A DNA stretch of 64,000 bases from Vibrio bathopelagicus (GTDB taxonomy: Bacteria > Pseudomonadota > Gammaproteobacteria > Enterobacterales > Vibrionaceae). The notes below the pieces were generated by a model. The model was not told the origin of the DNA and did not search any database. It saw only the letters and a list, made by a program, of their open reading frames with translations. Both the position numbers and the translations under genes were made by a program. Below, one piece after another: positions 1-9,399 of the stretch. Location: assembly GCF_014879975.1 (NCBI RefSeq), contig NZ_CP062500.1, forward strand, positions 2,232,001 to 2,296,000. Reading direction: 5' to 3'. Each line of letters opens with the position of its first letter. Within the stretch, counting starts at the first letter, position 1.

Positions 1-989
1 CATTTAGTGAAGCTATTCAAGAATACCCAGACCTTGTTCAACAATATTTGGGCACGGTCGTCCCACCAAAAGACAACTTCTTTGCTGCATTGAATGCCGC
101 CGTCGCCTCTGATGGCACTTTTGTCTACATTCCTAAAGGCGTGAGATGCCCCAGAGAACTCTCAACCTACTTTAGAATCAATCAAGCGAAAACAGGCCAA
201 TTTGAACGCACCATTCTCGTCGCCGATCAAGATTCTTACGTAAGCTACATTGAAGGCTGCTCTGCTCCTATGCGAGACAGCTATCAACTCCACGCCGCGG
301 TCGTAGAGGTGATCATTCATAAGAACGCTGAGGTTAAATACTCTACTGTACAAAACTGGTTTTCTGGCGAAGAAGGCTCCAAAGGCGGGATTCTTAACTT
401 TGTAACCAAGAGAGCTGTTTGTGAAGGTGACCACAGCAAAATGTCTTGGACCCAATCCGAGACAGGCTCTGCAATTACTTGGAAATACCCAAGCGTCATT
501 TTAAAAGGTGACTATTCTGTCGGCGAGTTCTTCTCTGTCGCTCTTACCAATGGGGTTCAGCAAGCAGATACCGGAACTAAAATGATCCATATCGGAAAAC
601 ACACGCGTTCTACGATCATCTCAAAAGGGATCTCCGCAGGCAAAAGCCAAAACAGCTACCGCGGGTTGGTTAAAGTGACTTCCAACGCTGAAGGGGCTAG
701 AAACTTCACCCAGTGTGATTCCATGTTAATTGGAGATGAATGTGGCGCACACACCTTCCCTTATATCGAAGTAAAAAATCCATCCGCTCATGTTGAGCAC
801 GAAGCCACAACATCTCGAATTGGCGAAGACCAACTCTTTTACTGTGTCCAGCGAGGCATCAGTGAAGACAACGCTATTTCAATGATTGTGAATGGCTTTT
901 GTAAAGACGTATTTTCAGAATTACCTCTCGAATTCGCTGTTGAAGCCCAGAAGCTTTTATCAATCAGCCTCGAGCATAGTGTGGGATAG
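1..989 (+). CDS. sufB: SufB, Fe-S cluster scaffold subunit (5' end outside window)
   Basis: The open frame runs from the left edge (reading phase starts at base 3) to a stop at 989, giving about 328 residues. SufB is usually about 480-495 residues, so roughly the first third is missing; the TTG at 48 is internal and not a start. The visible part carries the SufB/SufD beta-helix core, with family-typical stretches such as [16 protein letters not shown] and [10 protein letters not shown], and a C-terminal [14 protein letters not shown]. SufB forms the SufBC2D complex, on which Fe-S clusters are built under oxidative stress or iron limitation; sulfur arrives from SufS through SufE. It lies 2 bp upstream of sufC in a clear sufBCDSE operon. 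Confidence 0.97.
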   Translation, partial: FSEAIQEYPDLVQQYLGTVVPPKDNFFAALNAAVASDGTFVYIPKGVRCPRELSTYFRINQAKTGQFERTILVADQDSYVSYIEGCSAPMRDSYQLHAAVVEVIIHKNAEVKYSTVQNWFSGEEGSKGGILNFVTKRAVCEGDHSKMSWTQSETGSAITWKYPSVILKGDYSVGEFFSVALTNGVQQADTGTKMIHIGKHTRSTIISKGISAGKSQNSYRGLVKVTSNAEGARNFTQCDSMLIGDECGAHTFPYIEVKNPSAHVEHEATTSRIGEDQLFYCVQRGISEDNAISMIVNGFCKDVFSELPLEFAVEAQKLLSISLEHSVG

Positions 990-991
990 AC

Positions 992-1738
992 ATGTTAGAA
1001 ATTAAAGATTTGCACGTTAGCGTTGAAGAAAACGCTATCCTAAAGGGCATTAACCTAACCGTTAAACCAGGTGAGGTTCACGCGATTATGGGGCCAAATG
1101 GTTCAGGAAAAAGCACACTATCGGCGACACTAGCAGGCAAAGACGATTACCAAGTCGACAGCGGTGAAATTATTTTTAAAGGTCAGGATCTCACTGAACT
1201 TGATCCAGAAGAGAGAGCTGGTGAAGGCGTATTTTTGGCTTTCCAATACCCCGTTGAAATTCCTGGGGTGAGCAACAAACTGTTTCTCAATACCGCACTC
1301 AACGAGATTCTCAAATACCGAGGCCTAGAACCTATTGACCGCTTTGACTTTGAAGACCTGCTCGAAGAAAAAGCACAATTGTTGAAAATGCCTCCACTCC
1401 TATTGCAACGCTCCGTTAATGAGGGCTTTTCAGGTGGCGAGAAAAAGCGCAATGATATCTTGCAAATGGCTGTACTTTCCCCCGATCTTTGCATACTTGA
1501 CGAGACCGATTCAGGCCTTGATATTGATGCGCTGAAGGCAGTGTCAGAAGGTGTGAACGCGCTACAGAATGAGCAGCGAGCCTTTATTCTGATTACACAC
1601 TATCAACGAATCCTCAACTACATCAAGCCCGATTTCGTCCATGTGTTATACAAGGGGAAAATCGTAAAATCTGGCGACCATACGTTAGCTCACGAGTTAG
1701 AGGAGAAAGGCTATGGATGGATCATTGATGAAGAATAA
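992..1738 (+). CDS. sufC: SufC, ABC-type ATPase of Fe-S assembly
   Basis: A 248-residue soluble ABC ATPase. It shows Walker A GPNGSGKST (about residues 34-42), the signature SGGEKKR (about 146-152) and Walker B ILDETDSGLD. The SGGEKKRN signature and the DSGLD sequence are hallmarks of SufC rather than of transport ATPases. In the family SufC dimerises on the SufB-SufD heterodimer and drives the conformational change needed for cluster assembly in the cytoplasm. It follows sufB by 2 bp, and its last 26 bases overlap the start of sufD, so translation is probably coupled. Length is normal for the family. Confidence 0.98.
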   Translation: MLEIKDLHVSVEENAILKGINLTVKPGEVHAIMGPNGSGKSTLSATLAGKDDYQVDSGEIIFKGQDLTELDPEERAGEGVFLAFQYPVEIPGVSNKLFLNTALNEILKYRGLEPIDRFDFEDLLEEKAQLLKMPPLLLQRSVNEGFSGGEKKRNDILQMAVLSPDLCILDETDSGLDIDALKAVSEGVNALQNEQRAFILITHYQRILNYIKPDFVHVLYKGKIVKSGDHTLAHELEEKGYGWIIDEE

Positions 1739-2984
1739 GCTCTCATTGCTTGATTCATTTCAAACCCTTGTTCAACCGAATGAGTGGCAGAATAAGCAAT
1801 GGTCTAAATTGCTTGGTGTCGGCCTCCCTTCTTCTAAACATGAAGACTGGAAATACACACCGTTCAACCGTTTAGAACAGCTTGAGCTAATAAGGGCACC
1901 AGCACAACCTGCAGCGAATACGCCATACAATGAATTCAGCTTGGACATTGACGCTTATCGACTCGTTTTCGTAGACGGATACTTCTCTGCAAGATACTCA
2001 GACTGGGTCCCAAAAGTACGAGTGACACCGATCAGTGCGCTGTCACCAATCGAAACCGACGAATTATCGCGTTCGATAAAGCCGGATGCTTTTACTTACA
2101 TTACTGATGCCACCGCTTCGTGTGGCGTATTAATCGAAGTGGAAGCCAACACGCAGATTTCAAAGCCGATATACCTACTGCATGTTAATTCAGGCAAGCA
2201 AGGGGATGTATCGAGCTACAGAAACCACATTGAAGTTGCTGAACATTCGGAAATCAACGTCATCGAACACCATGTTTCTCAAGGTGACAGAGGCGCGGTT
2301 ACGTTATCTCGTTTAACTCAGCATATTGGTTGCGGCGCACATTATCACCACACAAAGATAGTCGAAGAGTCCTCGACGCAACACCATTTTGGTCATAATG
2401 ATATAACGATTAGTGCGCATGCGAGTGCCCACTCCTGTTGTATGCTCTATTCGGGTCAGCTTATCCGCCACCAGGTCAGTAGTGTACTCGCCGGAGAACA
2501 GGGCTTTGTGTCTATGGACAGCGTATCATTACCTCAATCTGAAGAGATCTTCGATACACGTACATACCTTAAACACAATGCTCCGCACTGTGTAAGTGAA
2601 CAAAATCATAAAATTATCGCTCGTGAACTATCTAAATCTGTATTTGATGGAATGATTTACGTTGACCCTGTGGCACAAAAAACAGACGGGCAAATGAATA
2701 CTCACAGTCTGATCCTCGGCGACTACGCTCAAGTGAATTCCAAACCACAATTAGAGATCTATGCCGACGACGTAAAGTGCAGTCACGGTGCTACCACCGG
2801 ACAAATTGACCCAAATCAGATCAATTACTTACGCTCAAGAGGCATCCCAAAACAGCGTGCCGAACATATGATTACGTCAGCCTTTGCTATTGAAGTGGCC
2901 GAAAGAATCAAACATCCGGCACTAAGACAATATGCGATAGATAAAATAAACGCATCACTTAATAAAGAGAGCGACCATGATTGA
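1713..2984 (+). CDS. sufD: SufD, Fe-S cluster assembly scaffold partner
   Basis: A 423-residue SufD homologue. The N-terminal helical part contains LGVGLPSSKHEDWKYTPF, typical of SufD, and the C-terminal half carries the beta-helix core with ILGDYAQVNSKPQLEIYADDVKCSHGATTG, strongly conserved in SufB/SufD. I chose the ATG at 1713 because AGGAG lies about 7 bases upstream; an in-frame ATG at 1728 is possible. It overlaps sufC by 26 bases and sufS by 8, which fits a tightly coupled operon. SufD partners SufB and is linked to iron acquisition by the complex. Confidence 0.97.
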   Translation: MDGSLMKNKLSLLDSFQTLVQPNEWQNKQWSKLLGVGLPSSKHEDWKYTPFNRLEQLELIRAPAQPAANTPYNEFSLDIDAYRLVFVDGYFSARYSDWVPKVRVTPISALSPIETDELSRSIKPDAFTYITDATASCGVLIEVEANTQISKPIYLLHVNSGKQGDVSSYRNHIEVAEHSEINVIEHHVSQGDRGAVTLSRLTQHIGCGAHYHHTKIVEESSTQHHFGHNDITISAHASAHSCCMLYSGQLIRHQVSSVLAGEQGFVSMDSVSLPQSEEIFDTRTYLKHNAPHCVSEQNHKIIARELSKSVFDGMIYVDPVAQKTDGQMNTHSLILGDYAQVNSKPQLEIYADDVKCSHGATTGQIDPNQINYLRSRGIPKQRAEHMITSAFAIEVAERIKHPALRQYAIDKINASLNKESDHD

Positions 2985-4209
2985 TTCTATTGTAACGGCA
3001 AGTCCTTGGTTTAGTGACTTCCCTGCCTTAAAAACTCAAGTTTACGACAAGCCCCTGGTCTATTTAGATAGCGCTGCTACTGCTCAAACACCTCAAGTAG
3101 TGATCGACCGCATGACGCAGTTCTATCAACATGATTACGCCAGTGTTCATCGCGGTGTCCATTTCTTAAGCTCTAAAGCTACCGAAGAGATGGAACTGGT
3201 CAGAGAAAAAGTGGGCCACTTTATTTCAGCAAAATCACACGAGAATATTGTTTTTACCAAAGGCACCACCGAAGCCATCAACCTTGTTGCCAACAGTTAT
3301 TTACGACCAAGGTTAAAACCGGGCGACGAAATAATTGTGACCGAGATGGAGCACCACGCCAACCTTGTCCCTTGGCAACTGCTCTCTGAAATTTATGATG
3401 TCACCATTCGTGTTTGGCCCATGGCGGAGAATGGTTATTTGAATCTAAATGACCTTGTCTCTTTGATGAACAGCAAAACCAAGCTGCTTGCGATCAGCCA
3501 CGTTTCCAATGTTCTGGGGCGAATCAATCCGATTAAGACCATTGTCAAGACCGCACATAAAGCAAAAGTACCGGTGTTGGTCGATGGCGCTCAAGCTGTC
3601 ATGCATCAAGAAGTCAATGTGACCGATCTAGGTTGTGATTTCTACGCATTCTCTGGTCATAAACTGTATGGTCCTACAGGAATCGGCGTGCTTTATGCGA
3701 AAAAGGAACATCTGAATAGTATGGTTCCTTGGGAAGGCGGCGGTGCGATGATCGATCAAGTGACATTGCCTCTGGGTACATCATTTGGTCAGGCGCCTTG
3801 GAAGTTCGAAGCAGGTACGCCAAACATTGCAGGGATTTTAGGTTTAGGGGCAGCAATAGACTATCTAGAAGCGATTGGCTTCAAAGAAATCTCAGCCTAC
3901 GAAAAGAGCATTATGTACTATCTGGTTAATAGCATTAAACAGCTCCCTGAAATAGATCTTTATGGCGATGATGAAAATCGAACCGGTCTGTTGGCGTTTA
4001 ATATGAAAAATCAGCACTCATTCGATGTCGGCTCATTCCTAGATAGATATGGAATTGCGATTCGTACCGGCCACCACTGTGCAATGCCCCTGATTAAACG
4101 CCTTGGCCAGAACTCGATCTGTAGGGCGTCGATAGGCATGTATACCGGGCCAAAAGATGTAGACGCGCTCTGCCAAGCGTTAAAACGCATTAGCCAACTA
4201 TTAAGGTAA
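2977..4209 (+). CDS. sufS: SufS, group II cysteine desulfurase
   Basis: A 410-residue PLP enzyme of the NifS/SufS fold that releases sulfur from cysteine as a persulfide. The PLP lysine is in SGHKLYGPTGIG (about K229), and the catalytic cysteine is in RTGHHCAMP (about C368). The short RxGHHC loop marks the SufS (group II) type, as opposed to IscS. TEAINLVANS and VDGAQAVMH provide cofactor contacts. The gene overlaps sufD by 8 bases and is followed by sufE after 3 bases; SufE is the known sulfur acceptor and activator of SufS. Confidence 0.98.
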   Translation: MIDSIVTASPWFSDFPALKTQVYDKPLVYLDSAATAQTPQVVIDRMTQFYQHDYASVHRGVHFLSSKATEEMELVREKVGHFISAKSHENIVFTKGTTEAINLVANSYLRPRLKPGDEIIVTEMEHHANLVPWQLLSEIYDVTIRVWPMAENGYLNLNDLVSLMNSKTKLLAISHVSNVLGRINPIKTIVKTAHKAKVPVLVDGAQAVMHQEVNVTDLGCDFYAFSGHKLYGPTGIGVLYAKKEHLNSMVPWEGGGAMIDQVTLPLGTSFGQAPWKFEAGTPNIAGILGLGAAIDYLEAIGFKEISAYEKSIMYYLVNSIKQLPEIDLYGDDENRTGLLAFNMKNQHSFDVGSFLDRYGIAIRTGHHCAMPLIKRLGQNSICRASIGMYTGPKDVDALCQALKRISQLLR

Positions 4210-4212
4210 CGT

Positions 4213-4632
4213 ATGACCCCTGACAAGCTTAAACGAAATTTCGACCGATGCGCCGACTGGGAAGAGCGTTATCTGTACCTCATTGAGTTGGGAGAGAGAT
4301 TACCTGCTTTCCCAACAACGCAGTTAGATAATGATTACCTTATTGCTGGCTGTCAGAGTAATGTGTGGCTGGATCTCGCTATTAATGAGGAAGGTCAGAT
4401 ATCAATTAAGGCAAGCAGTGACTCATCTTTGGTCAAAGGTTTGCTTGCGCTCGTCCTCATTGCATACAACGAACAGAAAGTCAGTGATGTTTTGAGCTTC
4501 GACATCAAAACTTGGTTTACTCAACTGGATTTGCAATCTCAACTAAGCCCTAGTCGCAACCAAGGTTTAGAAGCTATCGTAAAACACATACTCAACCAAG
4601 CACAAACGGTGCAGCCTCAATACGAGTCATAA
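4213..4632 (+). CDS. sufE: SufE, sulfur acceptor for SufS
   Basis: A 139-residue protein of the SufE family. The acceptor cysteine is in IAGCQSNVWL (about C47), the conserved active site that takes the persulfide from SufS and hands it to SufB. The C-terminal part forms the usual alpha/beta fold. It begins 3 bases after sufS and is the last gene of the visible suf operon. CsdE is a paralogue, but the position next to sufS favours SufE. Confidence 0.96.
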   Translation: MTPDKLKRNFDRCADWEERYLYLIELGERLPAFPTTQLDNDYLIAGCQSNVWLDLAINEEGQISIKASSDSSLVKGLLALVLIAYNEQKVSDVLSFDIKTWFTQLDLQSQLSPSRNQGLEAIVKHILNQAQTVQPQYES

Positions 4633-4934
4633 CATTCGTGTTTAACAAGGCTGCTTGTCTGGCTAATCCTAAACAAGCAGTCATCATTAAATTAAGTTGC
4701 TACCCTACCTAATCCATCGATAGTGCAAGCAACAATGATTACGTCATCAAATCTAAAGTGAATATGTCACAGAAGTTTGTCTTCTCTCACGGTATTATTT
4801 TCTAACAAATATAAAGCAATGAGTTGCTTATAGTTCAGGCTGTAGCACGTTTCTACGTTCACCTTTCGAAGATAATACGTATCGATCGTTCTTAAGGAAT
4901 CACCTACCCCAAAAACAGTAATGGAGAACAGCGT
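4633..4934 (+). other. sufE-azurin intergenic spacer
   Basis: A 302-base AT-rich spacer with no convincing ORF. Near its left end CTGCTTGT (4651-4658) can pair with ACAAGCAG (4673-4680) across a 14-base loop. This could end the suf transcript, but there is no U tract. The right part presumably carries the azurin promoter; I could not fix -35 and -10 boxes. Confidence 0.4.
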
Positions 4935-5387
4935 ATGTCTTTACGATTAATCGCAACCACTATAGCCCTTTTCGGTGCGAGTTTTACCGCTCAAGCAGCT
5001 TCTGAGTGTGAAATATCAATCGATGCCACTGACCAAATGCAATTTTCAACTGACACCTTAAGTGTGCCCGCTAGCTGTAAAGAAGTGACTCTCACACTTA
5101 ACCACACTGGGTCTATGCCTGCACAATCAATGGGACACAACGTTGTTATCACAGACACGGCATCAGTCCAAGCCGTTGGTATTGATGGTATGTCCGCAGG
5201 TATCGGCAATAACTACGTTAAACCAGATGATGAGCGTGTATACGCATTTACAAGAGTCATCGGCGGGGGTGAATCGGCCTCAGTCACATTCAGTACCGAA
5301 AATATGAAAGCCGGTGGTGACTACTCATTCATTTGTTCTTTTCCTGGCCACTGGGCAATCATGAAAGGTAAGTTTGAATTTAAATAG
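4935..5387 (+). CDS. Azurin, periplasmic blue copper protein
   Basis: A 150-residue precursor with a Sec signal peptide (hydrophobic stretch then AQA-A, cleaved near residue 21-22). The type 1 copper ligands are visible: Gly67-His68 in GHNVV, Cys134 in FICSFPGH, His139 and Met143. Subtracting 22 gives exactly the classical azurin numbering 46, 112, 117 and 121. Azurin shuttles electrons between periplasmic cytochromes and reductases or peroxidases. It stands alone, with its own terminator downstream, so its partner cannot be told from context. GGAGAACAGC precedes the ATG. Confidence 0.95.
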   Translation: MSLRLIATTIALFGASFTAQAASECEISIDATDQMQFSTDTLSVPASCKEVTLTLNHTGSMPAQSMGHNVVITDTASVQAVGIDGMSAGIGNNYVKPDDERVYAFTRVIGGGESASVTFSTENMKAGGDYSFICSFPGHWAIMKGKFEFK

Positions 5388-5440
5388 ACGAACGAAACGA
5401 AGTTCAGACATTTACTCAAACAGCATAAGTAAAACCATTC

Positions 5441-5470
5441 AAAGCCCGAGTTTATACTCGGGCTTTTTTA
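5441..5470 (+). terminator. Intrinsic terminator after azurin
   Basis: AAGCCCGAG (5442-5450) pairs with CTCGGGCTT (5457-5465) around a 6-base loop and is followed by a run of T. Confidence 0.9.
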
Positions 5471-5655
5471 TGTCTGTGACTCTGATATCGAACAACCCAG
5501 ACCAATAATTAAAATCAATACCACACCATTCATTTGTAAGTACCACTAATACATTACTTACAAAAGCCAACACACAACTTACAAACGCTTACTAAGAGCA
5601 AATACCATCTCTAGTAACATGCAGGCTTTATAGCTTGCAGATAACTTGGTCCCCT

Positions 5656-7065
5656 ATGGTATACAAACTCACAATTCCAACTATTGTTCTCACTACGATG
5701 CTCACTGCGTGCGGCGGCAGTAGCGACAGCAATAACACTAGCGCTTCAAAGAATGTCATCGATGCATCAAGCGCAAAATCCGTTGTTACCTTAGGGAGCA
5801 ACTATTCACTACACTTGAGTGTCAAGTCGATTGCACTAGGCACAGACAAAAACGTGAACATTGATATTACTCAGTACGGTAATACACAAAAAGCGAGCGG
5901 TAATTTCGCACAAGTTCACGGCATTCCTGAGCGCAATTACAAAACCCAAAGCGATGCTGATATCACCTTCTCAGTCACGGCGACAAACTCATCAGGCAAA
6001 ACGTTCGATGTTGAAAACTTCGATATTTACTACGAAAACTTTAACTCAACATCGACACCTGAAAAACTTGCTATCGCTGAAGTTGAAAACAATATAAACA
6101 ACGTTGTTCGATGGAAACAAGCCGATACTGTCACTATCAACAAGCAATTCATTACTGATAGTACGGGCGTCAAATTTAACATCGATCAGATGAGACCGAT
6201 GAACCTCTATGTTCGTGTGGGCAACACTTTGAGTAATGGTATTCAATTTGTTCCATCCTTCGCTCAAAGTGCATCAGAGACGTTTGCACGTGTACCAACG
6301 AGTGATTGCTCTGTTATCTCAAACACAACAGGTGACCTGCTCACGAACGGCATCAAACAACAGACGTGCGTAGAAGCACACGGTTATAAGATTCCACTCT
6401 TGATTGAAGACCAGTCAAAAAATAACGGTGCAGCCAAGGTCACACACGTTAAGAACATCATGCAGTACTACCTTGATAACTTCCCAGCAGAAGTGACTAA
6501 GGCTATTTACGACAGTAAAGCGACCATGGGTTTCTTTTACGATGACGATTGGTCTGACAGAGATGGCGGTGACTTCTTAGATGAGAATTACCGTTTCCAA
6601 GATCTATTTGCGACAGAAACCACTGACACAACAACAGGTGAGAACAAACCGGATTTAGTGACTCAAAGAGACGCTGCATTTGAAGAGATCATTCACTTTG
6701 TGCACGATTACGGTGTGATGAACTTAGCGGTACAATCATTTTCATCGAAATGGGCGGAGATGCAAAAAGAGTTAGATGTATTGAATGAGAAAGCGATTCT
6801 TGCAGGCTCTTACTTTCCGAACGGAAAAGACTCGACGATTGTAGAAGCTGACCTAGACGCAGAGTCGTACGACCAAGAATACCTAGCCTACTCTCTGTAT
6901 GCCTACTACGACGTGAACTACAAAGGCTACCGTGCTCAAGAGCTAAGTTCTGCAACATTCACAGAGCTGCAAGCGAGCGACCCTGCGATGGTTAAATTTA
7001 TGGAGCAGTACTTCCCTACTCGTGCAGCACTTAAAGCTAAGTTCCCAGGTTATCCGAACAACTAG
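5656..7065 (+). CDS. Putative outer-membrane lipoprotein of unknown function
   Basis: I do not recognise the family. From the ATG at 5656 (preferred over an in-frame TTG at 5635) the product has 469 residues. It starts with a lipoprotein signal peptide ending in the lipobox LTAC-GG, then a Ser/Asn-rich linker. The N-terminal half (to about residue 220) looks like beta-rich, Thr/Asn/Ser-rich modules. The C-terminal half is acidic and helical, with GFFYDDDWSDRDGG and, at residues 343-351, EEIIHFVHD, an E-x2-H-x2-H-D cluster that could be a metal site. Two cysteines (DCSV and QTCVE) could form a disulfide. There is no good ribosome-binding site. The gene has its own downstream terminator and no operon partner. 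Assigning protease activity would be speculation. Confidence 0.85.
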   Translation: MVYKLTIPTIVLTTMLTACGGSSDSNNTSASKNVIDASSAKSVVTLGSNYSLHLSVKSIALGTDKNVNIDITQYGNTQKASGNFAQVHGIPERNYKTQSDADITFSVTATNSSGKTFDVENFDIYYENFNSTSTPEKLAIAEVENNINNVVRWKQADTVTINKQFITDSTGVKFNIDQMRPMNLYVRVGNTLSNGIQFVPSFAQSASETFARVPTSDCSVISNTTGDLLTNGIKQQTCVEAHGYKIPLLIEDQSKNNGAAKVTHVKNIMQYYLDNFPAEVTKAIYDSKATMGFFYDDDWSDRDGGDFLDENYRFQDLFATETTDTTTGENKPDLVTQRDAAFEEIIHFVHDYGVMNLAVQSFSSKWAEMQKELDVLNEKAILAGSYFPNGKDSTIVEADLDAESYDQEYLAYSLYAYYDVNYKGYRAQELSSATFTELQASDPAMVKFMEQYFPTRAALKAKFPGYPNN

Positions 7066-7094
7066 TTTGGATTCATAACTCTAACTAGCACGCA

Positions 7095-7131
7095 CAAAAA
7101 AACCGAATGTGATAATCACATTCGGCTTTTT
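7095..7131. terminator. Bidirectional intrinsic terminator
   Basis: A perfect 10-bp stem, CCGAATGTGA (7103-7112) and TCACATTCGG (7116-7125), with a 3-base loop, an A run on the left and a T run on the right. It sits between the convergent lipoprotein and chemoreceptor genes and can serve both. Confidence 0.9.
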
Positions 7132-7204
7132 GATAACGTTATCGCGAATTATTCGCTAGTCGTTTTAGCTATTAAGTTATCGCGATTCGCTCAGAACTTA
7201 GTGC

Positions 7205-9088
7205 TTACAGCTTGAAGCGGCTGATTTCGCTTTCTAGCTCGTGAGACAGTTCAGACAGCTGCGCTGCTTGCTCTGCCGCTTGGTGCGCTTCGTCTGCTAG
7301 CTCGTTAGATACGTCACGGATTCCTTCAGTGTTACGAGTAATCTCAGACGTTACTGAAGCTTGCTCTTCTGCAGCAGAAGCAATCTGTGTTGCCATGTCG
7401 CTAATGCGTTCAACGGCAGCATGAATTTGCGTTAAGCTCGCTGCTGCTGAGTTAGCGTCATCAACACTGGTTTCAGCTAGAGTACGGCTATCGTTCATGA
7501 TGTTAACCGCTTTGCCAGTTGTACCTTGAAGCAATTCGATAGTTTGTTGAATCTCTTGCGTTGAACCATGCGTGCGTTGGCTCAGAACACGAACTTCATC
7601 AGCGACTACTGCAAAGCCACGACCTTGTTCACCCGCACGTGCTGCTTCGATAGCGGCATTAAGTGCAAGTAGGTTCGTTTGTTCAGCGATACCTTGAATG
7701 TTCGACAAGATAGCGTTGATGCTGTTGCCGTGCTCTTCAAGCTCTAGAATCACGTTAGTTGCGATTTGAACTTCTTGAGCAAGGTTTTGGATAGAGCTTT
7801 GAGTCTGTGTCACTTGACCAGTACCGTGCTCACACGCGCCAACGGCTTCAGATGAGTTCTGAGCTGTGTGGTCAGCGTTACCCGCGATTTCTTGTGTTGC
7901 TGCAGCCATTTCGTTAACGGCTGTCGCTACCATGTTGATCTCATCTTGTTGCATCTGGATACGAGCGCTACGTTCTTCAGCTTGAGAAGCCGTTTGACGT
8001 GCTTGGTTACCCAATGCAGCAGACACTTCGCTTAACTTAACAACCATGGTGTGCATGTTGCCCACGAAACGGTTGAAGTTTGTAGCAAGCTGACCAATCT
8101 CGTCGTCGCTCTTAGGCTCAAGACGCTGAGTAAGGTCACCTTCACCTGAAGCGATCTCTTCAAGTGCAGCAGAAACGCGGTTTAGGTCGCGGAATAGGAA
8201 GCTCACTAACCAAGAAACCAATACGATCACGATAAGCGTAATCACAACAGCCGTCATGATTAGCTGAGTAAGCAGTGTTGAGTGGTTAGCTTCTTCAGTC
8301 GCTCGGTCCATTTGAACCGCGAAGATCCAGTTAGTGTTAGGAACCTTAGTGAAGTAAAGCAGCTTCTCAGCGCCACGCTCTTTAATGATCTCAATGCTAC
8401 CAGTACGCACTGCGTTCTCAATGATAGGCATAGAGATATCGTTTGAAAGCTGACTTACCGGCTTCAGGCTCAATGCTGAATCTGGGTGTGCTAGGAATGT
8501 GCCGTCAGATGCATCAATCAGCATTGCGTTGGCATTGTCACCAACATCTAGGCTGATTACATCGTTAACCAATTGATCGATAAGTACGTCTGCACCTACT
8601 ACACCAACAAGTTTGCCGTTATGGCGCACAGGTTCTGCAATCGTTACTAGCAGTGCTTTAGTGATCGCATCTTGGTAAGCCGTCGTGATGATTTGCTTAC
8701 CCGCTGCGTTTGCTTCTTGGTACCAAGGACGTTGACGAGGATCGTAATCAGCACGATTACGTTCAGGATGTGAACGGTACATTCCGCCTTCTGGAGTACC
8801 TAAAAAGATATCGTCAAAGCCACCCGCTACACGAGCTTGCTTAAGGAAAGGAACAACATCATCCTCTCGTGAAAAGTCATTAAATGCTGATGCGATATCC
8901 GTACGAATATCAATCCAGTTTTTAATACCTTCAGATGCTGCTTCTGATACGCTTTCAGCTCGCAGGTATACGCCATTACGAGTCTGTTCAAATAATTGGT
9001 TTGCTGATAACCAAGTCAACGCTGTAGCCATAACGACAACAGCAGATAGGCTAGCACCTATCAACTTCTGCTTAAGTGTTAGTTTCAT
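7205..9088 (-). CDS. Methyl-accepting chemotaxis protein with Cache sensor
   Basis: A 627-residue chemoreceptor: a transmembrane helix near residues 9-31, a periplasmic double-Cache domain (about 35-275, with the signature RQRPWYQEA), a second membrane helix (about 276-300), a HAMP domain with [13 protein letters not shown], and a long signalling domain whose hairpin tip is [20 protein letters not shown] (about 463-485). dCache receptors of this type often sense amino acids or other small metabolites, but the ligand cannot be read from sequence. There is no CheR-tethering pentapeptide at the C-terminus (ends ISRFKL). It is probably a single-gene transcript. Confidence 0.96.
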   Translation of the reverse strand: MKLTLKQKLIGASLSAVVVMATALTWLSANQLFEQTRNGVYLRAESVSEAASEGIKNWIDIRTDIASAFNDFSREDDVVPFLKQARVAGGFDDIFLGTPEGGMYRSHPERNRADYDPRQRPWYQEANAAGKQIITTAYQDAITKALLVTIAEPVRHNGKLVGVVGADVLIDQLVNDVISLDVGDNANAMLIDASDGTFLAHPDSALSLKPVSQLSNDISMPIIENAVRTGSIEIIKERGAEKLLYFTKVPNTNWIFAVQMDRATEEANHSTLLTQLIMTAVVITLIVIVLVSWLVSFLFRDLNRVSAALEEIASGEGDLTQRLEPKSDDEIGQLATNFNRFVGNMHTMVVKLSEVSAALGNQARQTASQAEERSARIQMQQDEINMVATAVNEMAAATQEIAGNADHTAQNSSEAVGACEHGTGQVTQTQSSIQNLAQEVQIATNVILELEEHGNSINAILSNIQGIAEQTNLLALNAAIEAARAGEQGRGFAVVADEVRVLSQRTHGSTQEIQQTIELLQGTTGKAVNIMNDSRTLAETSVDDANSAAASLTQIHAAVERISDMATQIASAAEEQASVTSEITRNTEGIRDVSNELADEAHQAAEQAAQLSELSHELESEISRFKL

Positions 9089-9312
9089 GTCAAAGTTTCA
9101 CGAGTGGTGGGAAATCTCGCGCATACTACCCAATATCAGTATTAAATTCGAGCGATTTCACGATTTAATATTGGAATATATTTTTATGTAAACCATAGCC
9201 TTAGCTTATGCCAATTAGTTGTCACGCCGCCAAATTCAAGGCGCTACTAAGTATATGGTTATTAAAAAATATGTCAGACTTAGTACGGTAAAAAAGGTAT
9301 GAAAAATAGATG

Positions 9313-9344
9313 TAAAAAGGCAGGAGAGTTTCCTCACCTGCCTT
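9313..9344 (-). terminator. Terminator of the downstream BCCT gene
   Basis: Read on the minus strand, AAGGCAGGTGAG pairs with CTCTCCTGCCTT around GAAA with one mismatch, followed by a T run. The rest of the 9089-9399 spacer is AT-rich and presumably holds the chemoreceptor promoter. Confidence 0.88.
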
Positions 9345-9399
9345 CGTATTATTTAGTATTCGACCGCCTATAAATCGCAGTCGATTTAAGCTTCAGAAG

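Noticed and set aside
4757..4775. Possible CRP site before azurin (GTGA...TCAC)
   Set aside because: The half-sites are 5 bases apart instead of 6, and the outer bases do not match well.
7107..7120. TGTGATAATCACA looks like a regulator operator
   Set aside because: It is the stem of a terminator between convergent genes, with spacing wrong for CRP.
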